This document shows, one piece after another, positions 14,501-26,200 of a stretch of 64,000 nt of DNA. The position numbers and the translations under genes are program-made. The notes under the pieces are model-generated. The model was not told the origin of the DNA and searched no databases. It saw only the letters and a list, made by a program, of their open reading frames with translations. The DNA lies in the NCBI GenBank assembly GCA_008973525.1, contig WACJ01000058.1, positions 1,054,001 through 1,118,000 on the forward strand, given 5' to 3'. Origin of the DNA: Stenopsyche tienmushanensis (lineage: Eukaryota; Arthropoda; Insecta; Trichoptera; Stenopsychidae). Position 1 is the stretch's first letter. The number at the start of each line of letters is the position of its first letter.

Positions 14501-17368
14501 ATGTCATCTGAGGTATTAAGTTAGAAGGTGCCGAGGTCTTCAATAATATGATTGGAGCTTCGTATGGATATTTGGTATTGTTCCTGAATTTGATTTCCAA
14601 AAAGAAATCAAAGCTATTGGAATTAACTTCGGTACTAATATTAACTACAGGTTCATTTTTTTCATGAAAGAATCTACATCTATCACCAAATTTACAAGTT
14701 CCTTTATTGAAATTCCTACATAATTCGACTTTTTTCGTTTTGAAATTATTATTTTTGTTATTATAATTAATATTTTCTTTTCTACTTGATATAATTTTGT
14801 TATCGGTTTCGTTGAGGATTTTCAATAAATAATTTAAATTAACTTTAAACTCCCATAATATATTAGCTTCTTTTTCCTTGAAGGATGATTCAAATATTGA
14901 TTCTAAGACGGTTCTTTCGTCAATCCTTGTTTCTAACAATTCGTTAGATGAAAATTCGCATTTGTTATCTTTAGGAATTATCACATCAAAATATTTATCA
15001 TACAAAACTTCCAAAGCTTCGTCAATTTGACCGTTCATGTGATCTAAGGCCTCAGCACAATGGCTTTTATGAAAACCATACCTGAAAAATTAATAATTTG
15101 GATATTAACAACACATTCATATAATTTTCCCTATATGCAAAACTTTAAATATATAATGGCAATGGATACAGAAAGTTAAGATAACGAGAGAATGGAAATT
15201 TTAAAAAAATCAAGCAACGAAAAAGATTCAACTAAAATCAGTATTTTGACATTAAAATTAAGCCAAATGTCGGTATGTAATTCAATTTGTAATGAAGATA
15301 TTCGAACTGACATGAAAGCAGATTTAAGATTAACATTATAAAATATAATATTGGAGAACATCATCATCATAGTAGCAGCCACAAACAGTCCATTGCGGAA
15401 CTATGGGCCTCTTCAATATCCATTCACAGGAAAGGGTTACATCCATCTCATCTGTATCATACATCCACCTCCTTATTCGCTCGATATTGAAGGTATCATA
15501 ACCTCCTAGATTCATTTTGAACGCTCACCCAGCGGGGTCTCTTGAATTAACATATTGACGAACGCCTTTCGTGACCGTCTCGATAGGGAGTGTAGAAGAT
15601 TTGTAAAGACTGAGTAGTTTTCTTCGGGAGACAGGTAGAAAACTACTCTAGACAACCTTTTTGATTCTACTGGAAAGGCCTTAATGGAGTGCAAAGAGTC
15701 CAGTCCTTCCTTTCCTCGCTAGGGCGTTGCCAGACTAGGATGAAGAAATACGTGACACTTAAATGCATCTCGGATTCGCTCCTACACCAAATCGGAGAAT
15801 ATAACATCCATAAAATCAAAATTGTTACGATATTACTGACCAAAAGTAATCAGCGTACAGCGATTATGGCATCAATGAATTCATCGATTTTAAATTTGCT
15901 CACTCCTCAAAGGTTGCCAAATACATGCCACTCTTGCCAAAATATTTAAGAATCAAGGTTTTTTTCAAGGGTGAAAATGAAATAGATACAGTCCTAAATT
16001 ATGAAGAAATTCACGAATGCTACATATCCATTGAAAATATAGTATTGCTAGTGTAATGACACCAATTAAGTTCTATTGACCTGCGTCATATTAACACTTG
16101 TTAGAAATCATGGCTTACATTTCGAGTTTCTTTAAAGCATACATTCTAAATTTGTCTTCTGAGGTAACAAGATCACTCTTTTTCGAATAATCAAAGCCTC
16201 CTTGTACCACTAAATTTCCTCGTTCCATCCAAAATCGATTGCCTAGATTAGATCCTTTATCCTAAAACAATTAATAACATACATTAATACTGTCATTCAA
16301 ATATAGTAATGATTCATGCATGAATCAATCTCCCTCGATAATTCTATCTTCTTACCAAACAATAATGAAATTAATTTATCTGTAATTAATATGCAATTTG
16401 AAACTATAGCACAATCTATTTCTTATTAATTTTGATTAACAGTCAAAATTAGTGTAGTACAGTATTAAGATAAATCGTTTTATCTGATAGTTCTATTTTC
16501 TCATTAAATTAGCATTTTTAGTTAGGTGACTAATTTAGTAAAGTGTCTAAAATGCTGATGATTATATTTTCAATTTAATTAAGCAATACTTTTAATAATG
16601 AATATACAATTCTATCTTTAACATTCTGAACTCCTATGTCCAGCTGTATTAGACATATGTTTTGTACGACGCACCTCCAGGGTCTATAACGTCTGAATTA
16701 AATAATAATGTCAATATTTAAATATCGGCTATGTTGATAGAATAGAAATATGTTAAAAATGCTTATCGTTCAGATTAAATTTGTTAGTGATAACTTGAAA
16801 AGAATCAAGCTGTGATAATAATACCGAGAAATTCAGTATGTATAGAAGCGTTTCGATATAAATATTGCGCAACACATGGAAATACTAAATACCTTGTAAC
16901 TGGAAGTTTTTTTTAATTCAAAGTCGGGACCATGAATATGCCTAAGAGTTTCGATAATAAGATTCTGTGAGTCTCCGCTGAGGCGCAGAGTTTGCATTTC
17001 CACTCGTAGCGTATGCGACGTTTCATTTCGATCTTCATTTTTTTTATTGCTGAAAATTTTAAAACAAAATTGATTTTCTTTCATTTAAAAATGTACCTAT
17101 AATTAAGTTTAAGCATAAATGTGTGCAAATTTAATAAACTGTATTTTGAGGATTTTTGCCATTTACATTTAATGAAAATATTTTGAAAAGCATTGTTTAT
17201 TAATAATTCATTTAATTATAATTTAAACATATGAATGAATATTGCATAAAATTGTGTAATAATGAAAAATTGATATTGTATATATTTTTTTAATAATTAC
17301 CTTATTTTTGCACTAACAGGTACTTGAAGGAAGCAATCTTCGACAAGCTGACGAGAGCTACCATCCAT
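5545..17368 (-). CDS. DHX57: DExH-box RNA helicase DHX57, 18 exons, two apparent 1-nt frameshifts
   Basis: ATP-dependent RNA helicase of the DEAH/RHA family. Exons read on the minus strand: 17368-17301, 17049-16893, 16261-16119, 15081-14094, 14022-13810, 13657-13377, 13303-13202, 13125-12952, 12875-12721, 12639-12457, 12376-12126, 9789-9542, 9467-9393, 9144-8938, 8864-8790, 8705-8459, 8104-8016, 5688-5545. All junctions are GT-AG and in phase. The product is about 1265 residues, close to fly and human homologues. In order: a UBA-like segment (about 117-155), an RWD fold that seems split by a CCCH finger (C244 to H262), Walker [10 protein letters not shown] (458-466), DEVH (563-566), SAT (595-597), motif [10 protein letters not shown] (843-850), then HA2 and OB-fold regions ending in a DHX57-like tail. 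The start is the first in-frame ATG, followed by a good donor. Two extra bases break the frame: one at 13533-13534 in DEVH and one at 12958-12961. Both exons keep correct phase once a base is dropped, so assembly indels are likelier than decay, but a pseudogene is not excluded. Confidence 0.93.
6435..6850 (+). repeat. Retroelement-tail-like repeat A, copy in DHX57 intron 17
   Basis: About 400 bp closely matching 15390-15800 in the same orientation (shared cctcttcaatatccattca and cctacaccaa blocks). The family start, best seen at 15360, carries catcatcat followed by cagtccattgc. On the reverse strand this resembles the 3' end of insect RTE/CR1-type retroposons. Family assignment is inferred. 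Confidence 0.65.
7634..7980 (+). mobile_element. Mariner transposase N-terminal relic in DHX57 intron 17
   Basis: The plus-strand reading starts [20 protein letters not shown] and continues through a mariner-like helix-turn-helix region to [13 protein letters not shown], with one shift near 7795 and a stop near 7919. The MSE..DKRHLRHCMLF-like start and the GR..KLDDD motif are hallmarks of mariner transposases. No terminal repeats were found and the catalytic part is missing. Confidence 0.75.
9196..9370 (+). mobile_element. 175-bp MITE with TA duplication, in DHX57 intron 13
   Basis: Ends CACTTGGGTC and GATCCAAGTG flanked by TA (9194-9195, 9371-9372). The interior includes aattttgaagttatgcggtt, shared with family P1. 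Tc1/mariner-type by its TA target. Confidence 0.75.
9964..12014 (+). mobile_element. Mariner (DD34D) element with both terminal repeats, in DHX57 intron 11
   Basis: Terminal inverted repeats start GATTGTCCC at 9964 and end GGGACAATC at 12014, each flanked by a TA duplication (9962-9963, 12015-12016). Inside, plus-strand transposase pieces are readable: a segment with [19 protein letters not shown] near 10366-10425, and after the interruption KGIIYYEVL near 11525 and [16 protein letters not shown] near 11728-11775. Stops and shifts make it inactive. It is interrupted by a retroelement fragment (10467-11524). It lies antisense in a helicase intron. Confidence 0.85.
10467..11524 (+). mobile_element. 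5'-truncated non-LTR retrotransposon (Jockey/R1-like RT end) inside the mariner
   Basis: The plus strand reads the end of a reverse transcriptase: [13 protein letters not shown], then [15 protein letters not shown], then ILLYRA (10531-10803). In another frame it continues into the C-terminal region with a CHHC-type cluster ([14 protein letters not shown], 11178-11219). This order is typical of Jockey/R1/I-type elements. The fragment lacks endonuclease and most of the RT, carries several frameshifts, and its 3' junction is a short A run at about 11519-11526, as expected for target-primed insertion. Mariner coding sequence resumes directly after it. Confidence 0.8.
13699..13769. mobile_element. 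71-bp TTAA-flanked palindromic MITE in DHX57 intron 5
   Basis: TTAA at 13695-13698 and 13770-13773 flank imperfect inverted repeats (CCTTTTAACTGCCA facing CCTGTTAAATGCCA). A TTAA target is typical of piggyBac-type elements. Unusually GC-rich core (gcgacgcgccggtgcgtcg). Confidence 0.5.
15360..15800 (+). repeat. Retroelement-tail-like repeat A, copy in DHX57 intron 3
   Basis: The most complete copy, beginning with catcatcatcat and cagccacaaacagtccattg. On the minus strand the end reads EEAHSS- followed by a TGATGATG run, comparable to the C terminus of RTE-type elements. Confidence 0.65.
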
Positions 17369-17480
17369 TATTATTCGGATTAAATTATATTTAATTATGG
17401 TTCGGAGCAAACGTCAGCGAACACGTGCCATAGACAAGCCTCTAGTAGAAAGTAACTCATATGTCAAACTAAATTAAATA
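17369..17480 (-). promoter_or_regulatory. Probable 5' UTR/promoter region of DHX57
   Basis: This is the sequence just upstream of the DHX57 start codon. It is slightly less AT-rich than its surroundings and holds a palindromic CACGTG E-box at 17422-17427. No TATA box or initiator could be assigned. The regulatory role is inferred from position only. Confidence 0.3.
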
Positions 17481-19220
17481 AAGTTGCCAGAATGAAAAAT
17501 GTGACGTTTCAATTAAAAAAATAAAAAACTAGAGATACGTAATAAATTCGTCTATTATGTATAGTAATTAGATTCGTAAATTAATTATTTATTGAATTAT
17601 AACCTATTTTATAATCAAATATTTTTTTTACACATTCTGTCAAAAATATTTTTTTTATATGTAAAATCAAAAATATAAATACAACGTATGTGTTTTATGA
17701 AATACATAAATCAACTCATTTAATATAAATAAAGGATCTTATTTAATAAACTAATTCATAGCTATCCATATGAAATGAAATATTATACATAAAATATTAT
17801 TTTTGCGTCCATCTTTGCTCCATTTTATATTTGATATAAATTGTTCAAAAAATTTTTAACTAAATAAATATGAGTATATTTAAAATAACTTCGCTTACAT
17901 AGCTTAAGTATTTTTATCCCAAGTATAAATTTAAATATATTAATAAATTAAAAGGAATGTATTATGTCTTTAATTTTAAATATAAACATATTGACATTAT
18001 ATATTTTTATATATTATATATATAGGAATAATGAGAAAATTAAATTACCTCAATGATTTTCGCATTAAAATAAAACCCTACTTTGAATTGCACTTGACAT
18101 TGTCATTCTAAATTGGCATTGAATACAACAAAATGTCCGATGAATCGTAACTATGGGTGTGTTGTCTCATTGAATTTCATGCCACGCCTAGATCATCATT
18201 CATAGCATTCTATAGAATATTGCAAAATCAATGAATACTTTTACGGTCGTAAAATCTATGCAGCCTCAATACTGTCTGCGAAAAGTTTTCTTCTTCTTCT
18301 TTCCCCCTTTTTTAAACGCTATATCATTTTATTTTTTTACAAATAAATACGCATATTGAGTTAATAGGTGAGTTTTTATCGTTATAAAGAAAAAAACAAT
18401 GTGATTGATAGCATAATCCAATAATATTTATTATTTAATTTTTATAATCTTAAAATATATTTTTTATCTCCAAACATCAATTCAGTTTATTTTTATATAC
18501 TAATCCCATATTTATATGCTTTCTCAATTCCTGACAAACATTGACATTTATTCTTCCATTAAATTACAGATTTGTTCATTCGTTTTGTGAGCTAATTATC
18601 AATATTATACTAATTTTTCAAATATTCTTCAAAAAATAATAATGGGCGTAAAATGCTTGGCTTATTTTTTAAAATAATATTTGTAGCCGGGTCAGGGTTG
18701 ATTTTTTTAACTGATCGAATTAGATCCTATTATAGATGCTTACGACCTATGAATGTTATATAAATTGGCACTAAAACACGTTATACGAAAATTGTGCTAA
18801 TGAAATGAGCATACGAATTGTTCCTTGCTTTACTTATTAAATTTGAAAATTTCCATTGCCAAAGAATCGATATAAAACACATCATAATTGCACAATAAAA
18901 CGTATTTAAATGATGTTTGATAACCCTTTAACTGCGATGGCAACAGTATACGACCCGATCAATGCTCTAATTTCAATAAAAATCTTATCTTGCAGACATC
19001 TGAGATATGAACAGAGCAAAAGTCTAAATATAGTAGACATCATAATCATGGTGTTAAAAATAGCTCGGTTATTGGGGCAATTTTGCTCTGAGGAGATATA
19101 TAAGGTCATGATATTATAACATCCTTAAGCATGTGCAATGCTATAATTGAATTTTATTAATTAATATTGACAATTGAGTTTTTTATTGATGTCTTTTGCT
19201 AGCCATGTATAATGATCTTC
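17481..19220. other. AT-rich spacer between DHX57 and the nested elements
   Basis: Very AT-rich. No exon, RNA gene or confident repeat was seen. Confidence 0.3.
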
Positions 19221-19272
19221 ACAATCCATTGCACAAAGGAAAGATTCACATTCATATAATCTGTGTCATGAA
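19221..19272 (+). repeat. Repeat A fragment, left half, split by the nested elements
   Basis: acaatccattgc and catataatctgtgtcat correspond to the start of repeat A. The right half (20238-20350, with gcatctcagaatcg) continues after the 965-bp insertion. Confidence 0.5.
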
Positions 19273-20237
19273 CAGCAAACCCGCGGTAATCCGACAAACG
19301 TTTTGCAAGGCACTGTCGGATTGTCCAATCTGTCGGACTGTAGAGTACTGCCGCTGACCTCTTGTAATCCGGAAATTTTTGGAAAGGAGTACAATAAAAC
19401 CTCGATATAACGGACCTCTATTTAACGGACTTTGGATATAATGGACAAAAAATTTGATCAAACGTAATAAAATTAAAAACGCCCTGTTAATATTATATAT
19501 GCTTAAATTCAAGTGTCGCCATGATAATCATGTCATATGTTTAGCACTATAATTTGAGACACAATGGCGTCCTGCTCACAGACTACACCAAGCCAGAGCG
19601 ATAGTAAATTAGGGGATTCCCTGATATAATAACGCGTAGGTTTCGACGCAGCACACTGGTGTTTGCCATGCTGGCCGGGGATTCACGCAACTCTACAACA
19701 GTTTTACTTGTTTACGCGTTTACGTTTAAGTTTCTAAATGCAGTGTATTTAATTAAAAAAAAGATATATTTTAAGCCTATTTTTATATAATGGACATTCG
19801 GCTTCAATGTACACTTCCTCACCCCAATTAGTCCGTTATATTGAGGTTTTACTGTACTTGTAATCCAAAAAATATACAAAAATGATGAGATATACATAGA
19901 TAATAGCTAATATCCAGAAATAGATGTATGCCTGTTTCTATCCTGAAGAAACCACATATACAAAGCTTCTTTCATCTCTGAATATTTAGCTTTATTGAGA
20001 GTTTGCCTCTTGCCTGGTCCACAATTCTATTTTATATCATAAATTATGGATCGTCCTATGCTGTACACCCTTATTAACTTACAAAAAGATTCATTATAAA
20101 TTAGGCTGTCCAGAATCACACTTTTGCATTTTTTACATTGACAAAGCTTTACCGTACATATGTACCAGACTTGTATTAGGATGTCGGACTACAGGGTCAC
20201 CGGATTAGACCGGAACCGGATTACCGCAGGTCTGCTG
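19273..20237. mobile_element. Tigger/pogo-like non-autonomous element (outer of two nested)
   Basis: Ends CAGCAAACCCGCGGTAATCC at 19273 and the inverted match CAGCAGACCTGCGGTAATCC at 20237, flanked by AA on the left and TA on the right (a mutated TA duplication). It is interrupted by a second element at 19392-19854. No readable transposase remains. Confidence 0.8.
19392..19854. mobile_element. pogo/Tigger-type MITE nested in the preceding element
   Basis: Termini CAATAAAACCTCGATATAAC and CAGTAAAACCTCAATATAAC face each other, with a perfect TA duplication at 19390-19391 and 19855-19856. The CAGTAAAACCTC...TATAACGGAC terminus is typical of pogo/Tigger elements. It is 463 bp and non-coding apart from a short possible transposase start at 19564. 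Confidence 0.85.
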
Positions 20238-20350
20238 TATTCATCTCATCGAAGCATTCTCTGAGTTGCCCCTAGCTGATCATCTGGATGAAATAGGGAT
20301 TTTCTGGAGTACATGAAGACTTATATGGCGCTCAAGAAGTGCATCTCAGA

Positions 20351-23203
20351 ATCGTTTGTATTATTTTGGATTATTTTATTTAAAAGTCTGCTTATACGAA
20401 GATTATTTGCCATTGCGATTAAAACGATGATTATTTGCTACCACTTAAATTTGATTCATTGTAATGTTACATGTCCTTTTAAGCTAATCCCTCAACAGCG
20501 ATAGTGTCCCTCTTCTCATAAGTACACCTCTTTACCTTTTATTATTCTTGCACTTCACAAATATAATGATATAATGCATTTATATATTGATAAAAAGGCA
20601 TAGATCCAATGACAAGGTTGCATTGATTCAGTAGTAAAGATTATTGCTGAAATAGAGTACAGATTTGAGCTAAATCATTGCTATTATAAATAATTTATCC
20701 AAGATAAATTGCATGGATTATATATAAAATCGCATGAAATTTACTATATTTTTTTGTTAAAGATGTGGCAAAAAATATCTTCAACAACAAAGAAATGATT
20801 GGAAGAGAAGAAGAACTCAATTTTTAGAATGTAAATATCCTTATTGACAGATTTACCAATTTATTTGCTACTCACTAATATTTTGACTAAATTTAATATC
20901 CAACCATTTAAAAGGGTTTTTCTTTAATAATAATTTTATAACATTTGGAGAGATACGACAATATGAAGTTAATGTCAAAATGAAACTCGGACAGTTAAAT
21001 TTTTCGTTAGCTCTTTATATATAGAGAGTTTTTAAGAGGCATTGAAGCACTTTATATTCATTTTTAGCTTAATCAATAATTCCATGCTTTGGGTGCTCGA
21101 TGAATATTTTGTTAAACGTGCGTCTATTTTGTGATAATTTCAATAGTTTTAAACTTTATACAACAATAACAAAAAACACATTTAGGGACGTTTTTACCTT
21201 GTGGGTTAAATTTTTTTCTTCGTGTATCGGAAAGAACCAATGTTTAAGAATACGTTCAGTAAATTTCAAGTCGATATAAATTAAATTCGCAAAGTTATAG
21301 ACCGACAAGGGGAAGCTGCTCTTCACAAAATTGAGGAGAGGAGAAACTTTAAACGCGTTTTTCTCTAAACTACTTTTTTCAAGCTCATGGAAGTACTCCC
21401 ACATGCTCTAGATGACGATTCTTTGTGAATTTCGGTAGGCACGTGTATAATAAACGTCTTCATCGTATAGACTACAATTATCCAAAAATATTTAACAGTT
21501 ATTTTTAAATAAATAAAAAACTACCAAAAAAAAATTGTAAAAACACACATTTTCTTTTTTTTGTTTCTTAATATTTCTCTCTAATAATAGTCTATACTAT
21601 ACACGATATTATACAAAGTAAAAATATGTTTAATTTTTTTACTGAAAATCACCTGTTCAGGACTTAAGACTTCCATGGTGAAGAACTTCATAGTTCGTCC
21701 ATCGACAGATTCCCATTACTATATTTTATCAAACTTTAAAAAATATTTTTATGTTCAATAAAGATCGCTTAAACACCATACTAAATATCAACATTCTATA
21801 TTTAGTACTTTTTGCATAAAATAATGTTTAAAAAATTCGATCTCTTTTAGGTCCAACAATATCTCTAATCCTCCTCTCTTTTTGTCCAAATTCTCTAATC
21901 TTTGGTGGTATTTATTGGGTTGATTTTATAAGTTGTAAATTAGATCTACAATCTTTCCAATATTGAAGTAATCAATGATCATGTTGTATTAGTTAGTCAT
22001 TCATGATCATTTTAATTAACTAATGTACAAAATTTATGGTTGATCATTTAAGATAAATTATTGAGAAACATGTTGTGAATATTGCTGTCAAGTCCTGACG
22101 CAAGCTCAATAAATATTTATTGGCTTTTTAAGAAAAGCTTTATCTAGAACTTGTATTGCGAGTATATAAAGCTATAATTTGATGCTCCAAAAATGTAAAA
22201 AAGCCATAATGATTATATGAGCGCCTCTTCCAAGTCGAAATCAATACATAATTATGTCTAATCCGTATCCATTGATTGATTATCAGTTAAGACCTTTAAC
22301 TATTGGCGGCAGGTGACCATTCAGAAAAAATGACGTTGCCTTGCTTTAAAAACTCCGTAGCCCGACGCAATCCGCATCATTCGCCAAACAGTCACCAAAC
22401 GATAACTATCGATCCAATTATCGATGATCCAGAAAAAAATCATAGTCGCTTATCACGATAAATTGCAAAACCCAACTGTACCGGTTGCATTGATCCATCG
22501 TGTCACATTGCTCAAGATTCCTATCACGTGAACCGAAAAATGTGCAAAACGGGCGAAATATATGTTTAAAAACGTGATTATCGATGTTTTTTCATGTCCA
22601 AGTCGTGACCCGCCAATCGAAAAATCAGTTCCCAAAAATGTTCAAGAACGCACTCGCGCCGTGGTTGCTTTGATCCGAGGAAAAAGTGGATAGTGATAAA
22701 TGCCTCGATCATTGTGTTTGCTCTTAAAATTGACGCTTTTTCGGCTATCGTGACGCACTTGACAAGATGGAGGAGCAAACGAGTCAATTAAATTAAGTCC
22801 GAGATCCATTTTACGAGTGCACACTGGATCGCGATGATCGACTTGATTAGTGAAATCGTAAAGACTCCAATCGAGGATAATGTGCTGTTGAACGCGTGGG
22901 AATAGAACTGCCGGAAGACTTGGGATTGCGAATAGGATGCTGGATCATATGGAAGAACAAAAGTGCACCGCTGATTGTCAAAGCTTGCCGATTTATATGA
23001 AAGAGACGACGTGTCTGAGTACTAGCTTCCTTGACATCCTTATAATGTTCCTGCTGCAGCTGGATCTTCCCGACAAAGAGTACAAAGCGCACGGTGACGT
23101 CTCGAGCAAAGGCTTATGACAATCGAACAAAAATAGTGTTGATCGATCCCAAAACTTTTATTATATTATTTAAACCAGTGTTTTTAAAAAAAACTGCATC
23201 AAA
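20351..23203. other. Spacer upstream of Ork1
   Basis: No coding exon is recognised apart from repeat P2 at 21181. The last 900 bases (22300-23130) are clearly richer in G+C than the surroundings and lie directly before the Ork1 start. They are the likeliest place for its promoter, 5' UTR or an enhancer, but no specific motif was assigned. Confidence 0.3.
21181..21860 (+). repeat. MITE-like repeat P2, copy 1
   Basis: Begins tttagggacgtttttacctt and runs to tctcttttaggtccaacaat, the inverted form of the family terminus. About 680 bp, aligned with 27435-28135. Lies in the spacer upstream of Ork1. Confidence 0.75.
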
Positions 23204-26200
23204 ATGATGTCCAAAAAGCAATGGTCGGCCATGTTGTGCCTTCATATTTCGTACCTATTTGTAGGTGCGAGCATTTTCTATCACATAGAAAATCCTTTGG
23301 AGCTGGCAGAACGAGCCCAAGAAAGAATAGACAGATTCGAAATCATAAGTAAGATTTTTCTAAAAAATATTTATTATATCAATTTATTAACGTTTTTTTT
23401 ATAAAAAAAAAACCTAATTTTTAGATCACATTCCATCGCCAAGATCAATTCAACAATTCAAAAAAATCATACATATTAAGTTGACGTACAAAATTAATTT
23501 TAACTTGAATATGAACGTCATATACGATTAATTAATATTCAAATTTATCACTTCTCATAAATAAAAACCAATAAAAGGGAAGCACGTTTTTGGCTTACGT
23601 CATCTAAATATTTCTCCATAGTCGAAATCTTCGCCCAACTGTTAAAAATCAGAGATTATTCTTTGTTTGGCCTGATGATCATAATACCAGTATATTGAAA
23701 ACCGGTATTTCAATGTAATGATAATGGTTTTATTGCCAAAATGTATTATTAATACAAAAAAGATTGGTAATATTCCTTGTGACCTTCTCAGCAGAAGTAT
23801 TTTTGATCCTTCCTCAGTTGTTTTTTTCCATCGAAATTCGACTTCTTTAGCATCATACGTTGTGATTGATAATTTGTTTAATCCAAAGATTATTTCATGA
23901 TCATAGTGTAAAATTCAAGATCAATCGTTTTAACCATGGAGCGTTCTTGAGAAAGTTATACAGAATTTTTAAATGAAAACATATCGATTTCCAACGATAA
24001 GATTCATATTAATCGCCTTCAGATCTTATTATTGAAGAACAAAGCTATTGAGAGCATCGATTGTATAAATTGTACTCGCCAAGGAAATCGATTTTTCCAC
24101 TATAATTTCGAAATGTGGAAAAATCAGCAGTGCAAAAGAGTCACATCCGTAAGCAACGTTTAAACATTAACATATTTTTTAATGATATATAATAGATTGA
24201 ACCTTAATATTGCTATAAAAAATAGTTTTTGCGACATCAATTTTATCATTCAAACTTAACAATGCTGATTTGGCATCGAAGCAATTGAATCCCGATGTGA
24301 AAATATTTATAAAGTCACAAATACTAAAACAAATTTTAACAATGCGATTTGTTTAATCAAATTTGTCATAGTTTTCGCCAATAAATCCGCATTGAATGTG
24401 GCATTCGTTTCGATGATGATTTTTTATACCCAATTGTACCCATGCGCTTTTTCTTCATATTTTATACATTTCGATTCAATAGGAATTGCCATGGATGAAG
24501 CCGGATTCGAGACAAATCGTGACGATAGTTCATTATCATACCTTAATATCGAGCTTGATAGTTAATTTAACATTAACGATATACGATCTGATGCATATTG
24601 TTAAAGAACGACATAAAATAGCCCAGTATCGGGTTCAAAATATATTTTAGTGGTTCGAACTCCATTAGAGGATCTGTCGATATCCTTGATTTCAAAATAG
24701 GAGTATGATTGTAAAAACCTGCGCGTAAATTCATACTGTCATATTTTTATGACCACATAAATTTAAAGGTAACATGAATTATAATTCTGTATACATGTCT
24801 ATGAGCAATTTGCCATATGAACGTTTCATAGTTAAATTCTTTACGACTTCCGTCAAAATATCATCGATGGTATAGTTGTGAGATCAATGGCTTTTTATAT
24901 GGCAGGAATGAGCAAGATTTGAATACGGTTGACCAGTCAACCTGTTGAAAGTCTTGTTTAAAGCCATATAAAAATGGAACAATCAATGTCACAAACATCA
25001 TTTATTATAAATTATCAGTTTATTAAATGGCTTTGAAGCACATGTTACAGTTGCCAATCACGTTTAACAAATAACACTTTGTAGAAACGATGACGATGTT
25101 CAAGTTCTTGGATTATCATCCATCATCAAACGCAATGATCAAATATATCGAATTTAAATGACGTGATTAACGCTGCATTCATATTAGTTAATCCATTTCG
25201 TAGAAGCCTTTCGCCAATGCACATTATTGCAAAATATACCCGATTTGAAAATAATAACCTAATGATGGATAGATGAAATTTTGCATCCATTTCTACAAAG
25301 CCAATTCTTATTTCAGTCAGGGTTTATACAATATAAATCGGGAAAATTACAGACTAACTTTCAACGTTTCATATGGTGTACCAAATACATATCATAGTAG
25401 CGCGCGAGTGTTTTTTAGCACGGTAAGGGAAATCTCACCTGAATTGATACCATCAACTTCCCAAAATCTTTATAATAAGAATTCAAGAACTGGTCCATCA
25501 TACCAGCAATTGTTTCTTCACTTTATTGTTGTCAAATAAGGTCTAGTCTATTTAATCGATTAAACTAAATCTGAATATTTCATCCATAAAATCCTCATTT
25601 TGTCCGAATAGGGGAGTTCCATTGCTTCACACATAAATAAATTAAAATCTATTTGCACTTTAAAATGTTTACAAGAAGCATTCAACGGTGAATATACCAG
25701 TTCCAAGTAATACGAGCCCAATTTAAGCCAAATAGCATATGGCGAAAATTTAATTCATCATGCATGAAAAAAATTTAATTGCTTCTTCTGGCGAAATTCT
25801 ACTTGCGAAATTGCATAATAAAAGCTAATTTTATTCGTAAGAAATCGACTGCACAATTATGATTCGCTTAATACATTAGGAGGAATTAATTGTCGTATTT
25901 AAAAGTCAAGTATCAGTTGAAGTGGTGGGTAAATTTTTAAAATTGTCGGATTTATAGTATTGCAAAATGGCTTTATATAATTCTCACAATAAGCAATATA
26001 ATCATTGATTTTATGTTCGAAAGTAAAAATTATTTGATGTAAATTTGTCGCTTATAAACGTTTCTCTTCGACTCTTACTATAATTCTAATGTCCCAAATT
26101 TTTATTCTCAATCTGTATTTGAACCCGAACCTTTATTATTGAAGTCCAGTATATAACCCACGATATCGACGCTTTAGATTTTATAGACTCGATCGAATAA

